A stretch of 64,000 nt of DNA from Vibrio nitrifigilis (GTDB taxonomy: Bacteria > Pseudomonadota > Gammaproteobacteria > Enterobacterales > Vibrionaceae), in the NCBI RefSeq assembly GCF_015686695.1, contig NZ_JADPMR010000004.1, positions 248,001 through 312,000 on the forward strand, in the 5' to 3' direction. This document shows, piece after piece, positions 25,928-33,541 of the stretch. The notes beneath the pieces were generated by a model. The model worked only from the letters and a program-made list of their open reading frames with translations. It did no database searches and was not told where the DNA came from. Positions within the stretch are counted from its first letter, which is position 1. Every line of letters starts with the position of its first letter. The translations under genes were made by a program, and so were the position numbers.

Positions 25928-27226
25928 ATGGAAATGGGTGCAAATACTGCAAATTTAATGGAATTGAAAAACCAAAATGTGCCAAGAGGTTTGGTCAATG
26001 CTCACCCTGTGGCCATCGAGACAGCTTCAGGAACTGAGCTGTGGGATGTTGATGGTCAGCGTTATTTAGATTTTGTCGGTGGGATTGGTGTATTAAACGT
26101 CGGTCACAGCCATCCAGCAGTGGTCAAGGCGGTTAATGATCAGCTTGGCAAAATTTCGCACCCTTGTGCTCAGGTAGCGATTTACGAACCGTATATTAAA
26201 GTGGCGCAAGAGCTCAATGCGCTAGTGGGCAAAGGGAAAGAACAATATAAAACGGTGTTGTTATCATCTGGCGCAGAAGCTGTTGAAAATGCAGTGAAAA
26301 TTGCGCGTGGTTACACCAATCGTCCGGCTGTTATTTCATTTCGTGGTGGTTTCCACGGTCGTACTTTATTGGGCAGCACATTAACCGGCATGAGTGCGCC
26401 ATATAAGCAGAACTTTGGCCCTTTGGCAGCGGAAGTGTATCACACTGTTTATCCAAATGAATTTCGTGGCATTACCAGTGAAGATGCGCTAGACGCGTTA
26501 AATGAATTGTTTTTAACGGATGTGACTCCCGACCGAGTGGCGGCCATAATTATTGAGTCAGTACAGGGTGATGGTGGATTTTTACAAGCACCAACTGAAT
26601 TTATGCAAGCGCTGCGCGATATCACCACAGAGCACGGCATTGTGCTGATTTGCGATGAAATACAAGCAGGTTTTGGGCGCACCGGTACGATGTTCGGTTA
26701 TGAACATACTGGCGTTCAACCCGATCTCGTCACCACAGCGAAAAGTCTGGCAGGAGGGTTACCACTATCGGCGGTTGTCGGCAAAGCTGACATTATGGAT
26801 GGGCCGCTACCAGGAGGACTAGGCGGTACCTATGGAGGCAATGCATTGGCATGTGCAGCAGCGCTTGCGGTTATCGATCTGTACAAAAATGAAGATTTGC
26901 TCGATTTATCACGCCGTAATGGGGAGTTCTTTAAAGCGGGATTGAACGACATTATGCCAAAATTCAAAGAAATTGCTGACGTTCGTGGTGCGGGTTTTAT
27001 GTTAGCGATGGAACTCACGAAAGGGGATGATGCGCTAACGCCGGATGCAGACATCACCCAATCATTAATTGATGCTTGCCGTGCAGAAGGTCTGCTGGTG
27101 ATTAAATGTGGGACTTATCGTAATGCCATACGTTTCTTACCACCGGTTAATACGCCGCAAGAGCAGTTAATTGAGGCACTAAGCATGCTTGAACGAGCAT
27201 GTAAAAAAGTACTCACCGCGCAATAA
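25928..27226 (+). CDS. gabT: Class III aminotransferase, 4-aminobutyrate aminotransferase-like (GabT)
   Basis: 432-residue PLP enzyme that moves the terminal amino group of GABA to 2-oxoglutarate. Motifs: YLDFVGGIGVLNVGHSHPAV, SSGAEAVENAVKIAR, FRGGFHGRTLLGSTLTG, LICDEIQAGFGRTGTMF (PLP-pyridine Asp) and TTAKSLAGGLPLSAVVG with the Schiff-base Lys. ATG 25928 is eight bases after AAGGAG; a GTG at 25922 is too close. It probably supplies succinate semialdehyde to the dehydrogenase at 23167. Close relatives act on other omega-amino acids. Confidence 0.88.
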   Translation: MEMGANTANLMELKNQNVPRGLVNAHPVAIETASGTELWDVDGQRYLDFVGGIGVLNVGHSHPAVVKAVNDQLGKISHPCAQVAIYEPYIKVAQELNALVGKGKEQYKTVLLSSGAEAVENAVKIARGYTNRPAVISFRGGFHGRTLLGSTLTGMSAPYKQNFGPLAAEVYHTVYPNEFRGITSEDALDALNELFLTDVTPDRVAAIIIESVQGDGGFLQAPTEFMQALRDITTEHGIVLICDEIQAGFGRTGTMFGYEHTGVQPDLVTTAKSLAGGLPLSAVVGKADIMDGPLPGGLGGTYGGNALACAAALAVIDLYKNEDLLDLSRRNGEFFKAGLNDIMPKFKEIADVRGAGFMLAMELTKGDDALTPDADITQSLIDACRAEGLLVIKCGTYRNAIRFLPPVNTPQEQLIEALSMLERACKKVLTAQ

Positions 27227-27238
27227 ATGGTATGTCGG

Positions 27239-27366
27239 CTAGCTGGGATGAGTGCTATGAATCATAGCTTGTCATTTCAGCTAGTTAGTTGTGATGAAGG
27301 AATACACATGACAAACTTGATGCATTTGATTGTTAATAAAGCAGCATAAAATGCTGGTTTGTTTTT
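27239..27366 (+). promoter_or_regulatory. Possible leader region: hairpin, 13-codon ORF and terminator-like hairpin before degenerate HAD gene
   Basis: An imperfect 46-nt hairpin (CTAGCTG/CAGCTAG outer and GCTATGA/TCATAGC inner arms, 27239-27284) is followed by a 13-codon ORF at 27308-27349 (MTNLMHLIVNKAA) with GAAGGA upstream. Its end overlaps a CAGCAT/ATGCTG stem followed by GTTTGTTTTT (27342-27366). This may be the gabT terminator plus a chance ORF, or an attenuator-like leader for the next gene. Confidence 0.45.
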
Positions 27367-27430
27367 CATACGATCAAAAATAGTGCATGGACGCACAGAT
27401 AATGGACATATAGGCAAAAGGATATGCGGT

Positions 27431-28084
27431 ATGAAAAAAAAGGAAGTAGAAGTTCTAATCCTCGATTGTGACGGGGTTCTAATAAATCATCATCAAGGCT
27501 TTTTGACCAATTTGTATAATCTGCGGCAGGATCTGCCGCAGAATAGTGTGACTCGGCGAGCGGCGATCACGGCATTTGAAACGGCCTACGCCAAATATAT
27601 TGAACGACTTCCTGAACTTGGCTTTTCTGCCATTCAATGCTTCTGTTTTGCGGAAGTTCTAGAACACTTTTCTCGTGAAACAAACTGGAGAGAAATGCTG
27701 CATTATTCTCGCTCGATAGGTAAATGGCCTGATTATGAAGATGCCTATGGAGCATTACATTATCTAAAGAAATTTTATCGTGTGGTTGTGCGTTGTGATA
27801 GAGAAATGGAAGATATTGAATTTATTAAAAAAAGATTCGGTATTGAGAAAAATGACATTTTGTTACGCGATATGGAACCTGATCAAATTCAACGTTTTCT
27901 TAGGTCAATTGGGCTTACCGATGAGCAGGGATTAGTGGTCACTAATCCGCAAAATGCTCAACGACTTTCGTTTCCCTATATTCGAGAGATTAGTCGAGCT
28001 TTTGATGGTTCAAAGGAATCGTTAGTCAGTCTTATTGTTGAACATCAGAGAAAACTTAGGATAAGTGGCACTGAATATGCTTAG
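27431..28084 (+). CDS. HAD-like protein with degenerate active site
   Basis: 217 residues from ATG 27431 (AAAGGATATGC upstream). Motif I is LILDCDGVLI, so the HAD nucleophile is present. Overall shape matches the type II HADs of this window: a helical cap, then WPDYEDAYGALHYLKKFYRVVV. Where motif II should read YSN it reads VRCDRE. The motif III lysine region and the motif IV HVSSS region are not recognisable (LLRDMEPDQIQ, LVVTNPQNAQ). It is either a HAD of unusual chemistry or a non-catalytic paralogue. It lies between gabT and the Lrp-type regulator, probably part of the same regulon. Confidence 0.65.
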   Translation: MKKKEVEVLILDCDGVLINHHQGFLTNLYNLRQDLPQNSVTRRAAITAFETAYAKYIERLPELGFSAIQCFCFAEVLEHFSRETNWREMLHYSRSIGKWPDYEDAYGALHYLKKFYRVVVRCDREMEDIEFIKKRFGIEKNDILLRDMEPDQIQRFLRSIGLTDEQGLVVTNPQNAQRLSFPYIREISRAFDGSKESLVSLIVEHQRKLRISGTEYA

Positions 28085-28234
28085 TAGCTTATTGTTAGTC
28101 ATAGAGAAATAGCCTCGAATCGTGTTCTTTTCTCTAAGAAAAGTGGCTTGGTTTACCTGCTATTTATCTAACGATTAGCTATATAGAGATTTCACAATAA
28201 CAGCAAACACTAAGGTGAATACGCCTCTCATATT

Positions 28235-28290
28235 TTGTTGTTCACGGGGTCGTATAGGTTCTTAGATGAAGAACCTAACGTGAAAAAGTG
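28235..28290 (+). promoter_or_regulatory. Strong hairpin in the region upstream of the Lrp-type gene
   Basis: TAGGTTCTT (28255-28263) and AAGAACCTA (28269-28277) form a perfect 9-bp stem with loop AGATG. TTCACG and CGTGAA flank it as a second, outer pairing. It ends about 50 bp before the regulator gene and has no T-run, so an operator (autoregulation) or leader structure is more likely than a terminator. Confidence 0.5.
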
Positions 28291-28340
28291 CGAGGTCATT
28301 AGCGATAGCTGTTTGTCGCCATAAGTAGAAGGAGAGACCC

Positions 28341-28850
28341 ATGGCAACGGATTTTCGGTTGGATCGTATCGATATCAATATCCTAACTCAGCTACAGAAG
28401 AATGGTCGCATGACCAATGTAAAACTGGCTGATGTGGTGGGCTTATCTGCAAGCCCGTGCCTGCAGCGGGTCAAACGTTTAGAACAAGCGGGTTTCATCA
28501 AAGATTACAAAGCATTTCTTAATATCGCAAAGATTACTGAATATATTACCGTTTATACAGAAGTATATTTAAATGGTCATAAACGAGAAGATTTTATTAA
28601 ATTTGAGAATTATTTAAAACAAGTTGACGAAATAATGGAGTGTCATCTTATTAGTGGTGGTTATGATTATTTACTCAGATTTGTAACTCGCAATATCGCA
28701 CATTATCAAGAAGTCATTGAAAGTATGGTAGATAGTAATATTGGAATTTCAAAGTATTTTAGTTATATCGTTATTAAATCACCAGTAATAAAAGAAGATA
28801 TGCCTATTAAGAAATTATTGGATCACGCCCATCAACCATTGAGTGCGTAA
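28341..28850 (+). CDS. Lrp/AsnC-family transcriptional regulator
   Basis: 169-residue regulator with an N-terminal helix-turn-helix (LTQLQKNGRMTNVKLADVVGL, then SPCLQRVKRLEQAGFI) and a C-terminal RAM/AsnC ligand-binding domain (VDEIMECHLISGGYDYLLRF). Ribosome site AAGGAGAG. Lrp-type proteins sense amino acids, which fits control of the neighbouring amino-acid conjugate and GABA genes. Autoregulation through the upstream palindrome at 28255 is inferred. Confidence 0.92.
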   Translation: MATDFRLDRIDINILTQLQKNGRMTNVKLADVVGLSASPCLQRVKRLEQAGFIKDYKAFLNIAKITEYITVYTEVYLNGHKREDFIKFENYLKQVDEIMECHLISGGYDYLLRFVTRNIAHYQEVIESMVDSNIGISKYFSYIVIKSPVIKEDMPIKKLLDHAHQPLSA

Positions 28851-29051
28851 ATAATCCTACCTTACCGTTTAGGAAGTTGTCTGAACTTACAGGTTTTGTT
28901 CCTATACGGTATTCAATACTCCCCATCAAAATCTTCCTACTTTAATATTTAATAGTGGCTTAACAACCTCATTTCTTCAATCGTGAAAATCCTTCCTTTT
29001 TGTTCATAACCACAAAAGCGATATTTTTTAACTTATTGTTTACCAACATTG

Positions 29052-29073
29052 TTTTGTGATTTCGCACACAAAA
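29052..29073 (+). promoter_or_regulatory. CRP-like site 1 upstream of garL
   Basis: TTTTGTGATTTCGCACA has the TGTGA-N6-[T]CACA layout of CRP sites, with T-rich and A-rich flanks (TTTT and AAAA). One half-site base differs from consensus. It lies 155-175 bp before the garL start. Confidence 0.55.
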
Positions 29074-29106
29074 GATCCACTTTTGGCGAGATAGGTCACA
29101 GGTGTA

Positions 29107-29122
29107 TTGTGCAAACGCACAA
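29107..29122 (+). promoter_or_regulatory. CRP-like palindrome 2 upstream of garL
   Basis: TTGTGCAAACGCACAA is a palindrome with TGTG-N6-CACA spacing, 53 bp (about five helical turns) centre to centre from site 1. It could bind CRP or the sugar-diacid activator encoded at 35022. Confidence 0.5.
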
Positions 29123-29226
29123 GTGAGATGAAAAATTAACCCTAAAGATTTGTCCGATTGCCTAATGTGTCGAATAAATGGAAGTGGTTTAATTTTCTTC
29201 ATCGTAATCGACTATCAAGGTGCGTC

Positions 29227-29991
29227 ATGAAAAATATTTTTCCTAATCAAGCAAGACAGAAATTAATTAATTGCGAACGAATGATCGGTTGCTGGGCTGC
29301 TATGACCAATCCACTGACTACAGAATTATTAGGCCAGATTGGTTTTGACTGGATATTAATTGATAGTGAGCATGCACCAAACGATATTAATTCTTTAATT
29401 CATCAATTAATGGCATTAAAAGACAGCGATTCAGCACCTTTTGTGCGCCCTACATTTAACGACAAAGTTGAAATTAAACGTTTATTAGATATTGGTTTCT
29501 ATAATTTCTTAGTGCCATTTGTATGTACTAAAGAAGAAGCAGAAAATGCTGTGAGCTATACCCGCTACCCTTCAGCAGGTGTCCGTGGGGTGAGTGTGGC
29601 ACATCGTAGCAACAACTGGGGATTCCAACCCGATTATCAACAAAAAATCAATGACAACATTTCGATTGTTGTACAAATCGAAGACCGTTCTGCATTAACT
29701 AACGTTGAAGACATTCTAGCTGTAGATGGCATCGATGGGGTGTTCATTGGCCCTTCTGATTTAGCTGCTTCTTTGGGGCATCTTGGTAACCCGTCTCATC
29801 CAGAAGTCTTTGACAGTATTTGTAACGTTATCAATGCCGCTAAAAAAGCGGGTAAAAGCTGCGGCATTCTTGCTCCTAAACAAGATGATGCTAATCGCTA
29901 TTTGGAATTAGGTGCCAATTTTGTCGCTGTTGGTAGCGATATTGGCATCTTTAAATCAGCCGCTGTTCAACTCAAAGAGAAGTTCCTATAA
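29227..29991 (+). CDS. garL: 5-keto-4-deoxy-D-glucarate aldolase
   Basis: 254-residue HpcH/HpaI-type class II aldolase that splits 5-keto-4-deoxy-glucarate into pyruvate and tartronate semialdehyde. It aligns by memory along its whole length with E. coli GarL: GCWAAMTNPLTTELLG, DSEHAPNDI, KRLLDIGFYNFLVPFV, RYPSAGVRGVSVAHR, VQIEDRSAL and FIGPSDLAASLGHLGN. The metal-ligand Glu and Asp and the catalytic His region are present. ATG 29227 (AAGG upstream) gives the family length; the longer frame to 29158 adds unrelated residues. Confidence 0.95.
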   Translation: MKNIFPNQARQKLINCERMIGCWAAMTNPLTTELLGQIGFDWILIDSEHAPNDINSLIHQLMALKDSDSAPFVRPTFNDKVEIKRLLDIGFYNFLVPFVCTKEEAENAVSYTRYPSAGVRGVSVAHRSNNWGFQPDYQQKINDNISIVVQIEDRSALTNVEDILAVDGIDGVFIGPSDLAASLGHLGNPSHPEVFDSICNVINAAKKAGKSCGILAPKQDDANRYLELGANFVAVGSDIGIFKSAAVQLKEKFL

Positions 29992-30000
29992 GGAGGATTC

Positions 30001-30885
30001 ATGAAAATCGCATTTATTGGCCTAGGTATCATGGGTAAACCTATGGCGAAAAACCTACTGAAAGCAGGTCACGAGCTCACCGTGTATGACAATAACGCGG
30101 ATGCAATTAATGAATTAGTCGATGCGGGTGCTACTGGCTCAGAATCGTCAACTGAAGCCGCAAAAGGTAAAGAAGTCATCGTGACTATGTTACCAAATTC
30201 ACCCCATGTAAAAGCAGCATTGCTTGGTGAAGGTGGTGCTGTTGAAGGTGCTGAAAAAGGTGCCACTGTTATTGATATGAGTTCTATCGCGCCACTTGCT
30301 AGCCGCGAAATTGCCTACGAATTAGCAAAATTGGGCGTGAATTATCTTGATGCACCAGTTTCTGGTGGGGAACCTAAAGCGGTGGAAGGCACTTTAGCTG
30401 TTATGGTTGGCGGTGATAAGACACTATTCGACAAATACGAATCAGTCATCAGTGCGATGGCATCTTCAGTGACTTATGTGGGTGAAGTCGGCGCGGGTAA
30501 CGTCACTAAGCTGGCTAACCAAGTGATCGTTGCTCTCAATATTGCAGCAATGAGTGAAGCTCTGGTCCTTGCGAAAAAAGCAGGTGTAGACCCACGCAGT
30601 GTTTATCAAGCTATCCGCGGTGGTCTAGCAGGTTCTACTGTATTAGATGCAAAAGCACCGATGGTTCTTGAACGCAATTTCGAACCTGGCTTCCGTATTG
30701 ATCTTCATATCAAAGATTTGTGCAATGCAATGGATACTTCTCATGGCGTTGGCTCTCAATTGCCATTAACGAGTCAAGTCTTAGAAATGATGTACAGCTT
30801 GCGTGAAGATGGTCACGGCTCATGTGACCACGATGCTTTGGCTCTGTACTACGAGAAACTCACTAATACACAAATCGCTGAGTAA
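30001..30885 (+). CDS. garR: Tartronate semialdehyde reductase (2-hydroxy-3-oxopropionate reductase)
   Basis: 294-residue beta-hydroxyacid dehydrogenase that reduces tartronate semialdehyde to D-glycerate. It has Rossmann motif IAFIGLGIMGKPMAKNLLKAG, substrate loop DAPVSGGEPKAVEGTLAVMVGG and the catalytic Lys in GAGNVTKLANQVIVALN. It starts 9 bp after garL with AAGGAGG upstream and is followed by glycerate kinase, the standard gar order. Confidence 0.96.
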   Translation: MKIAFIGLGIMGKPMAKNLLKAGHELTVYDNNADAINELVDAGATGSESSTEAAKGKEVIVTMLPNSPHVKAALLGEGGAVEGAEKGATVIDMSSIAPLASREIAYELAKLGVNYLDAPVSGGEPKAVEGTLAVMVGGDKTLFDKYESVISAMASSVTYVGEVGAGNVTKLANQVIVALNIAAMSEALVLAKKAGVDPRSVYQAIRGGLAGSTVLDAKAPMVLERNFEPGFRIDLHIKDLCNAMDTSHGVGSQLPLTSQVLEMMYSLREDGHGSCDHDALALYYEKLTNTQIAE

Positions 30886-30939
30886 TTGGCGCCAGTAGTG
30901 GCTGTTGTTTCAGCCACTACCTCTTATAAAGGACGACGT

Positions 30940-32082
30940 ATGAAAATTGTAATTGCGCCTGACTCATATAAAGAGAGCATGTCTGCAGAACATGTTGCGC
31001 AGCATATTGAAAGTGGCTTTAGAGAGGTATTTCCAAGTGCTGAGTACATGAAAGTACCAATGGCTGATGGTGGTGAAGGGTCACTTGATGCAATTAAAGC
31101 GTCCGTACAGGGCCAAGAAATCTCGTTAATGATCAAAGATGCTTATTTTAATGATCGAGAAGCCAGTTATTTTCTTGAAGCCGATGGTAAAACCGCACTC
31201 ATTGAAATCGCCAAAATTTGCGGCATTGAACATACCACACCCGAGCAGCGTCACCCAGAAGTAGCAACCACCTATGGGGTTGGCCAAGTTATTTCTGATG
31301 CTATCCACCGTGGCGTGAATCACATTGTTTTATTTATTGGTGGCAGCGCTACGAATGATGCTGGTGCTGGCATGGTGCAAGCACTGGGAGCGCAACTTTT
31401 AGCTAAAGATGGGCAAGAACTGAGTGTGGGGTGTGCAGCATTGGCTGCCATCGAACATATCGACCTAAGCCGCTTTGAGCCCGCAATAGCCAATATTGAA
31501 TTTGAAGTTGCGTGTGATGTGGATAATCGTCTGCTAGGTCCGCAGGGAGCGACTTACGTGTTCGGGCCTCAAAAAGGAGTGAAACCAGAACAGCTTGCCC
31601 ATTTTGATCTGTGCCTAGAGCGCTTTGCGAAGGTGATTCAACAAGATCTTGGTCAAGACGCCCTAACTATCAGTGGTGGCGGTGCAGCGGGTGGTTTAGG
31701 TGCCGGACTCTCGGTATTTTGCCAAGCAGAATTACGTAATGGATTTGACATTATTAGCGAGCTTGTTGGATTACGAGAACAAGTGAAAGATGCCGATCTT
31801 GTGATTACAGGTGAAGGTCGTATCGATAGTCAAAGTGCACGCGGCAAAGTGCCATGTGGCGTGGGTAATTTGGCATTTGAATACAGCGTTCCCGTTATAG
31901 GGATTGCAGGTAGTGTCTCTAATGATGTAGATGCGGTATATGAACAAGGTGTTAGCGCTGTCTTTTCCGTATTACCTCGGCCAATGACGTTGGCAGAAGC
32001 CTACGAGACATGTGAAGAAAACTTAAAAAATACAAGTAAAAATATAGCGTTAGTTATACAAAGCGCCCCTCTAGTGAAGTAA
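30940..32082 (+). CDS. garK: Glycerate 2-kinase
   Basis: 380-residue kinase that phosphorylates D-glycerate, feeding lower glycolysis. It begins MKIVIAPDSYKESMSA, then PMADGGEGSLDAI, FIGGSATNDAGAGM, DVDNRLLGPQGATYVFGPQKG and ISGGGAAGGLGAGL, all hallmarks of the GarK/GlxK family. ATG 30940 with AAAGGACG is preferred; the in-frame extension to 30886 starts right at the garR stop and has no family similarity. Confidence 0.95.
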   Translation: MKIVIAPDSYKESMSAEHVAQHIESGFREVFPSAEYMKVPMADGGEGSLDAIKASVQGQEISLMIKDAYFNDREASYFLEADGKTALIEIAKICGIEHTTPEQRHPEVATTYGVGQVISDAIHRGVNHIVLFIGGSATNDAGAGMVQALGAQLLAKDGQELSVGCAALAAIEHIDLSRFEPAIANIEFEVACDVDNRLLGPQGATYVFGPQKGVKPEQLAHFDLCLERFAKVIQQDLGQDALTISGGGAAGGLGAGLSVFCQAELRNGFDIISELVGLREQVKDADLVITGEGRIDSQSARGKVPCGVGNLAFEYSVPVIGIAGSVSNDVDAVYEQGVSAVFSVLPRPMTLAEAYETCEENLKNTSKNIALVIQSAPLVK

Positions 32083-32116
32083 CCCTATTTATTAATTAAC
32101 GTGGAACAGTACTACT

Positions 32117-33469
32117 ATGTCAGATATGTATCTTATTTGGACCGCCGTTGGTTCAATATTGCTTCTACTCTTCCTGGTGATGAAGGCCAGGTTACATGCG
32201 GTGATAGCCTTAATATTGGTTTCAATGGTGGCCGGGATAGCCACAGGTATGTCGCCTGCGGATATTAACAAAACCATTCAAGAAGGTATGGCTGGTACAT
32301 TGGGCTTTATCGCTGTGGTGGTTTCGCTCGGTTCAATGTTTGGACGCGTGATGGAACAAACCGGAGCACTGGATGTCATTGGACAGACGCTCGTGCGTAA
32401 AGTGGGCCAAAAATACACGCCATGGGCTGTGGGTTTAACCGGTTTGATTTGCGCTTTACCTCTGTTTTTTGATGTGGCAGTTGTACTTCTGATCGGTTTG
32501 GTTTTTGCTACGGCGCGTCGTGGTGGTGGTACTGTGACTGCCAATGGTTGTGCTTTGCTGGCAGGGATTGCCGCTTGCCAAGCGTATTTGATTCCAACAG
32601 CAGGCCCTATTTTAGTTGCTTCACAATTGGGCGCAGATTTCGGTTATGTTATCCCATTTGGTATTTTAGCTGCTGTGCCAGCGATGATTCTTGCGGGTCC
32701 TATCTACGGTAATTGGATCTCTAAACGGGTTGAAATGCCACTACCACCATTGAAAGGTAAAGAGTGTGCTGGTGAATGTGCGTCAGACCAAGAGATCCCA
32801 CCTACATTTGGTTTGGCATTAGGCTTAATCTTACTTCCTTTAATCATGATTGGCTTAAAATCGATCGCGCTACATTTTATTGCGTCAACGTCTCCAATGT
32901 ATGCATGGTTTGAGTTTATTGGTCACCCATTTACCGCCATTTTAGTCGCCTGTTTTATGGCGTTCTATTTACTGGGTTTCCGTCGCGGATTATCTAAACA
33001 AGAAGTGATGGATATCTGTAGCTCTGCACTCCAACCTGCAGGCGTCATCATCTTGGTTACCGGTGCTGGTGGTGTATTCAAACAAGTTCTCGTGGATTCT
33101 GGTGTTGGCCAAGCGGTCGGTGATTTCCTTGCACAATATGATCTCTCAGTGGTTGTATTAGCTTTCTTGTTTGCTGGTTTTGTCCGTGTAATTCAAGGAT
33201 CAGCAACCGTTGCCATGCTAACTGCGGTCGGTTTGATTCAGCCTATGCTAGAACCTATGCATTTAAGTGGTGCTGAACTTGCCGTTGTCACTATAGCGAT
33301 TGGCGGCGGTGCAAAACTACTTTCTCATGTTAACGACTCAGGTTTTTGGTTAGCGAATCGATACTTAAACCTGACTGAAAAACAAACGCTACAAACTTGG
33401 ACGGTCACCGACACCATTGTTGGTCTGACAGGGTTTTGTGTAGCCCTCGTTATCTTCTCATTTATTTAA
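32117..33469 (+). CDS. GntP-family sugar-acid permease
   Basis: 450-residue inner-membrane protein with about twelve helices. GntP-type features: a short N-terminal helix pair, FGRVMEQTGALDVIGQTL, GLICALPLFFDVAVVLLIGLVF and the C-terminal RVIQGSATVAMLTAVGLIQP and GAKLLSHVNDSGFW motifs. Its place inside the gar/gud operon suggests uptake of glucarate, glycerate or a related acid. E. coli uses an MFS carrier (GudP/GarP) for glucarate, so the substrate here is inferred from context. A generous GTGGAAC precedes the ATG. Confidence 0.92.
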   Translation: MSDMYLIWTAVGSILLLLFLVMKARLHAVIALILVSMVAGIATGMSPADINKTIQEGMAGTLGFIAVVVSLGSMFGRVMEQTGALDVIGQTLVRKVGQKYTPWAVGLTGLICALPLFFDVAVVLLIGLVFATARRGGGTVTANGCALLAGIAACQAYLIPTAGPILVASQLGADFGYVIPFGILAAVPAMILAGPIYGNWISKRVEMPLPPLKGKECAGECASDQEIPPTFGLALGLILLPLIMIGLKSIALHFIASTSPMYAWFEFIGHPFTAILVACFMAFYLLGFRRGLSKQEVMDICSSALQPAGVIILVTGAGGVFKQVLVDSGVGQAVGDFLAQYDLSVVVLAFLFAGFVRVIQGSATVAMLTAVGLIQPMLEPMHLSGAELAVVTIAIGGGAKLLSHVNDSGFWLANRYLNLTEKQTLQTWTVTDTIVGLTGFCVALVIFSFI

Positions 33470-33541
33470 CAATAACGTTTGCTCCAAACATTATTTAATT
33501 AAAGAACTTATTCAATAGCTTAATAGCAAGAGGAAAGAATT

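Larger units (their letters stand above)
28851..29226. other. Control region ahead of the glucarate operon
   Basis: 376 bp without a gene. It contains a long-armed inverted repeat ACCGTTTAGGAA/TTCCTATACGGT (28864-28875 and 28899-28910, one mismatch), perhaps the end of the Lrp-gene transcript though without a T-run, and two TGTG-N6-CACA palindromes listed separately. The operon's ribosome site (AAGG) is at its right end. Confidence 0.5.
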
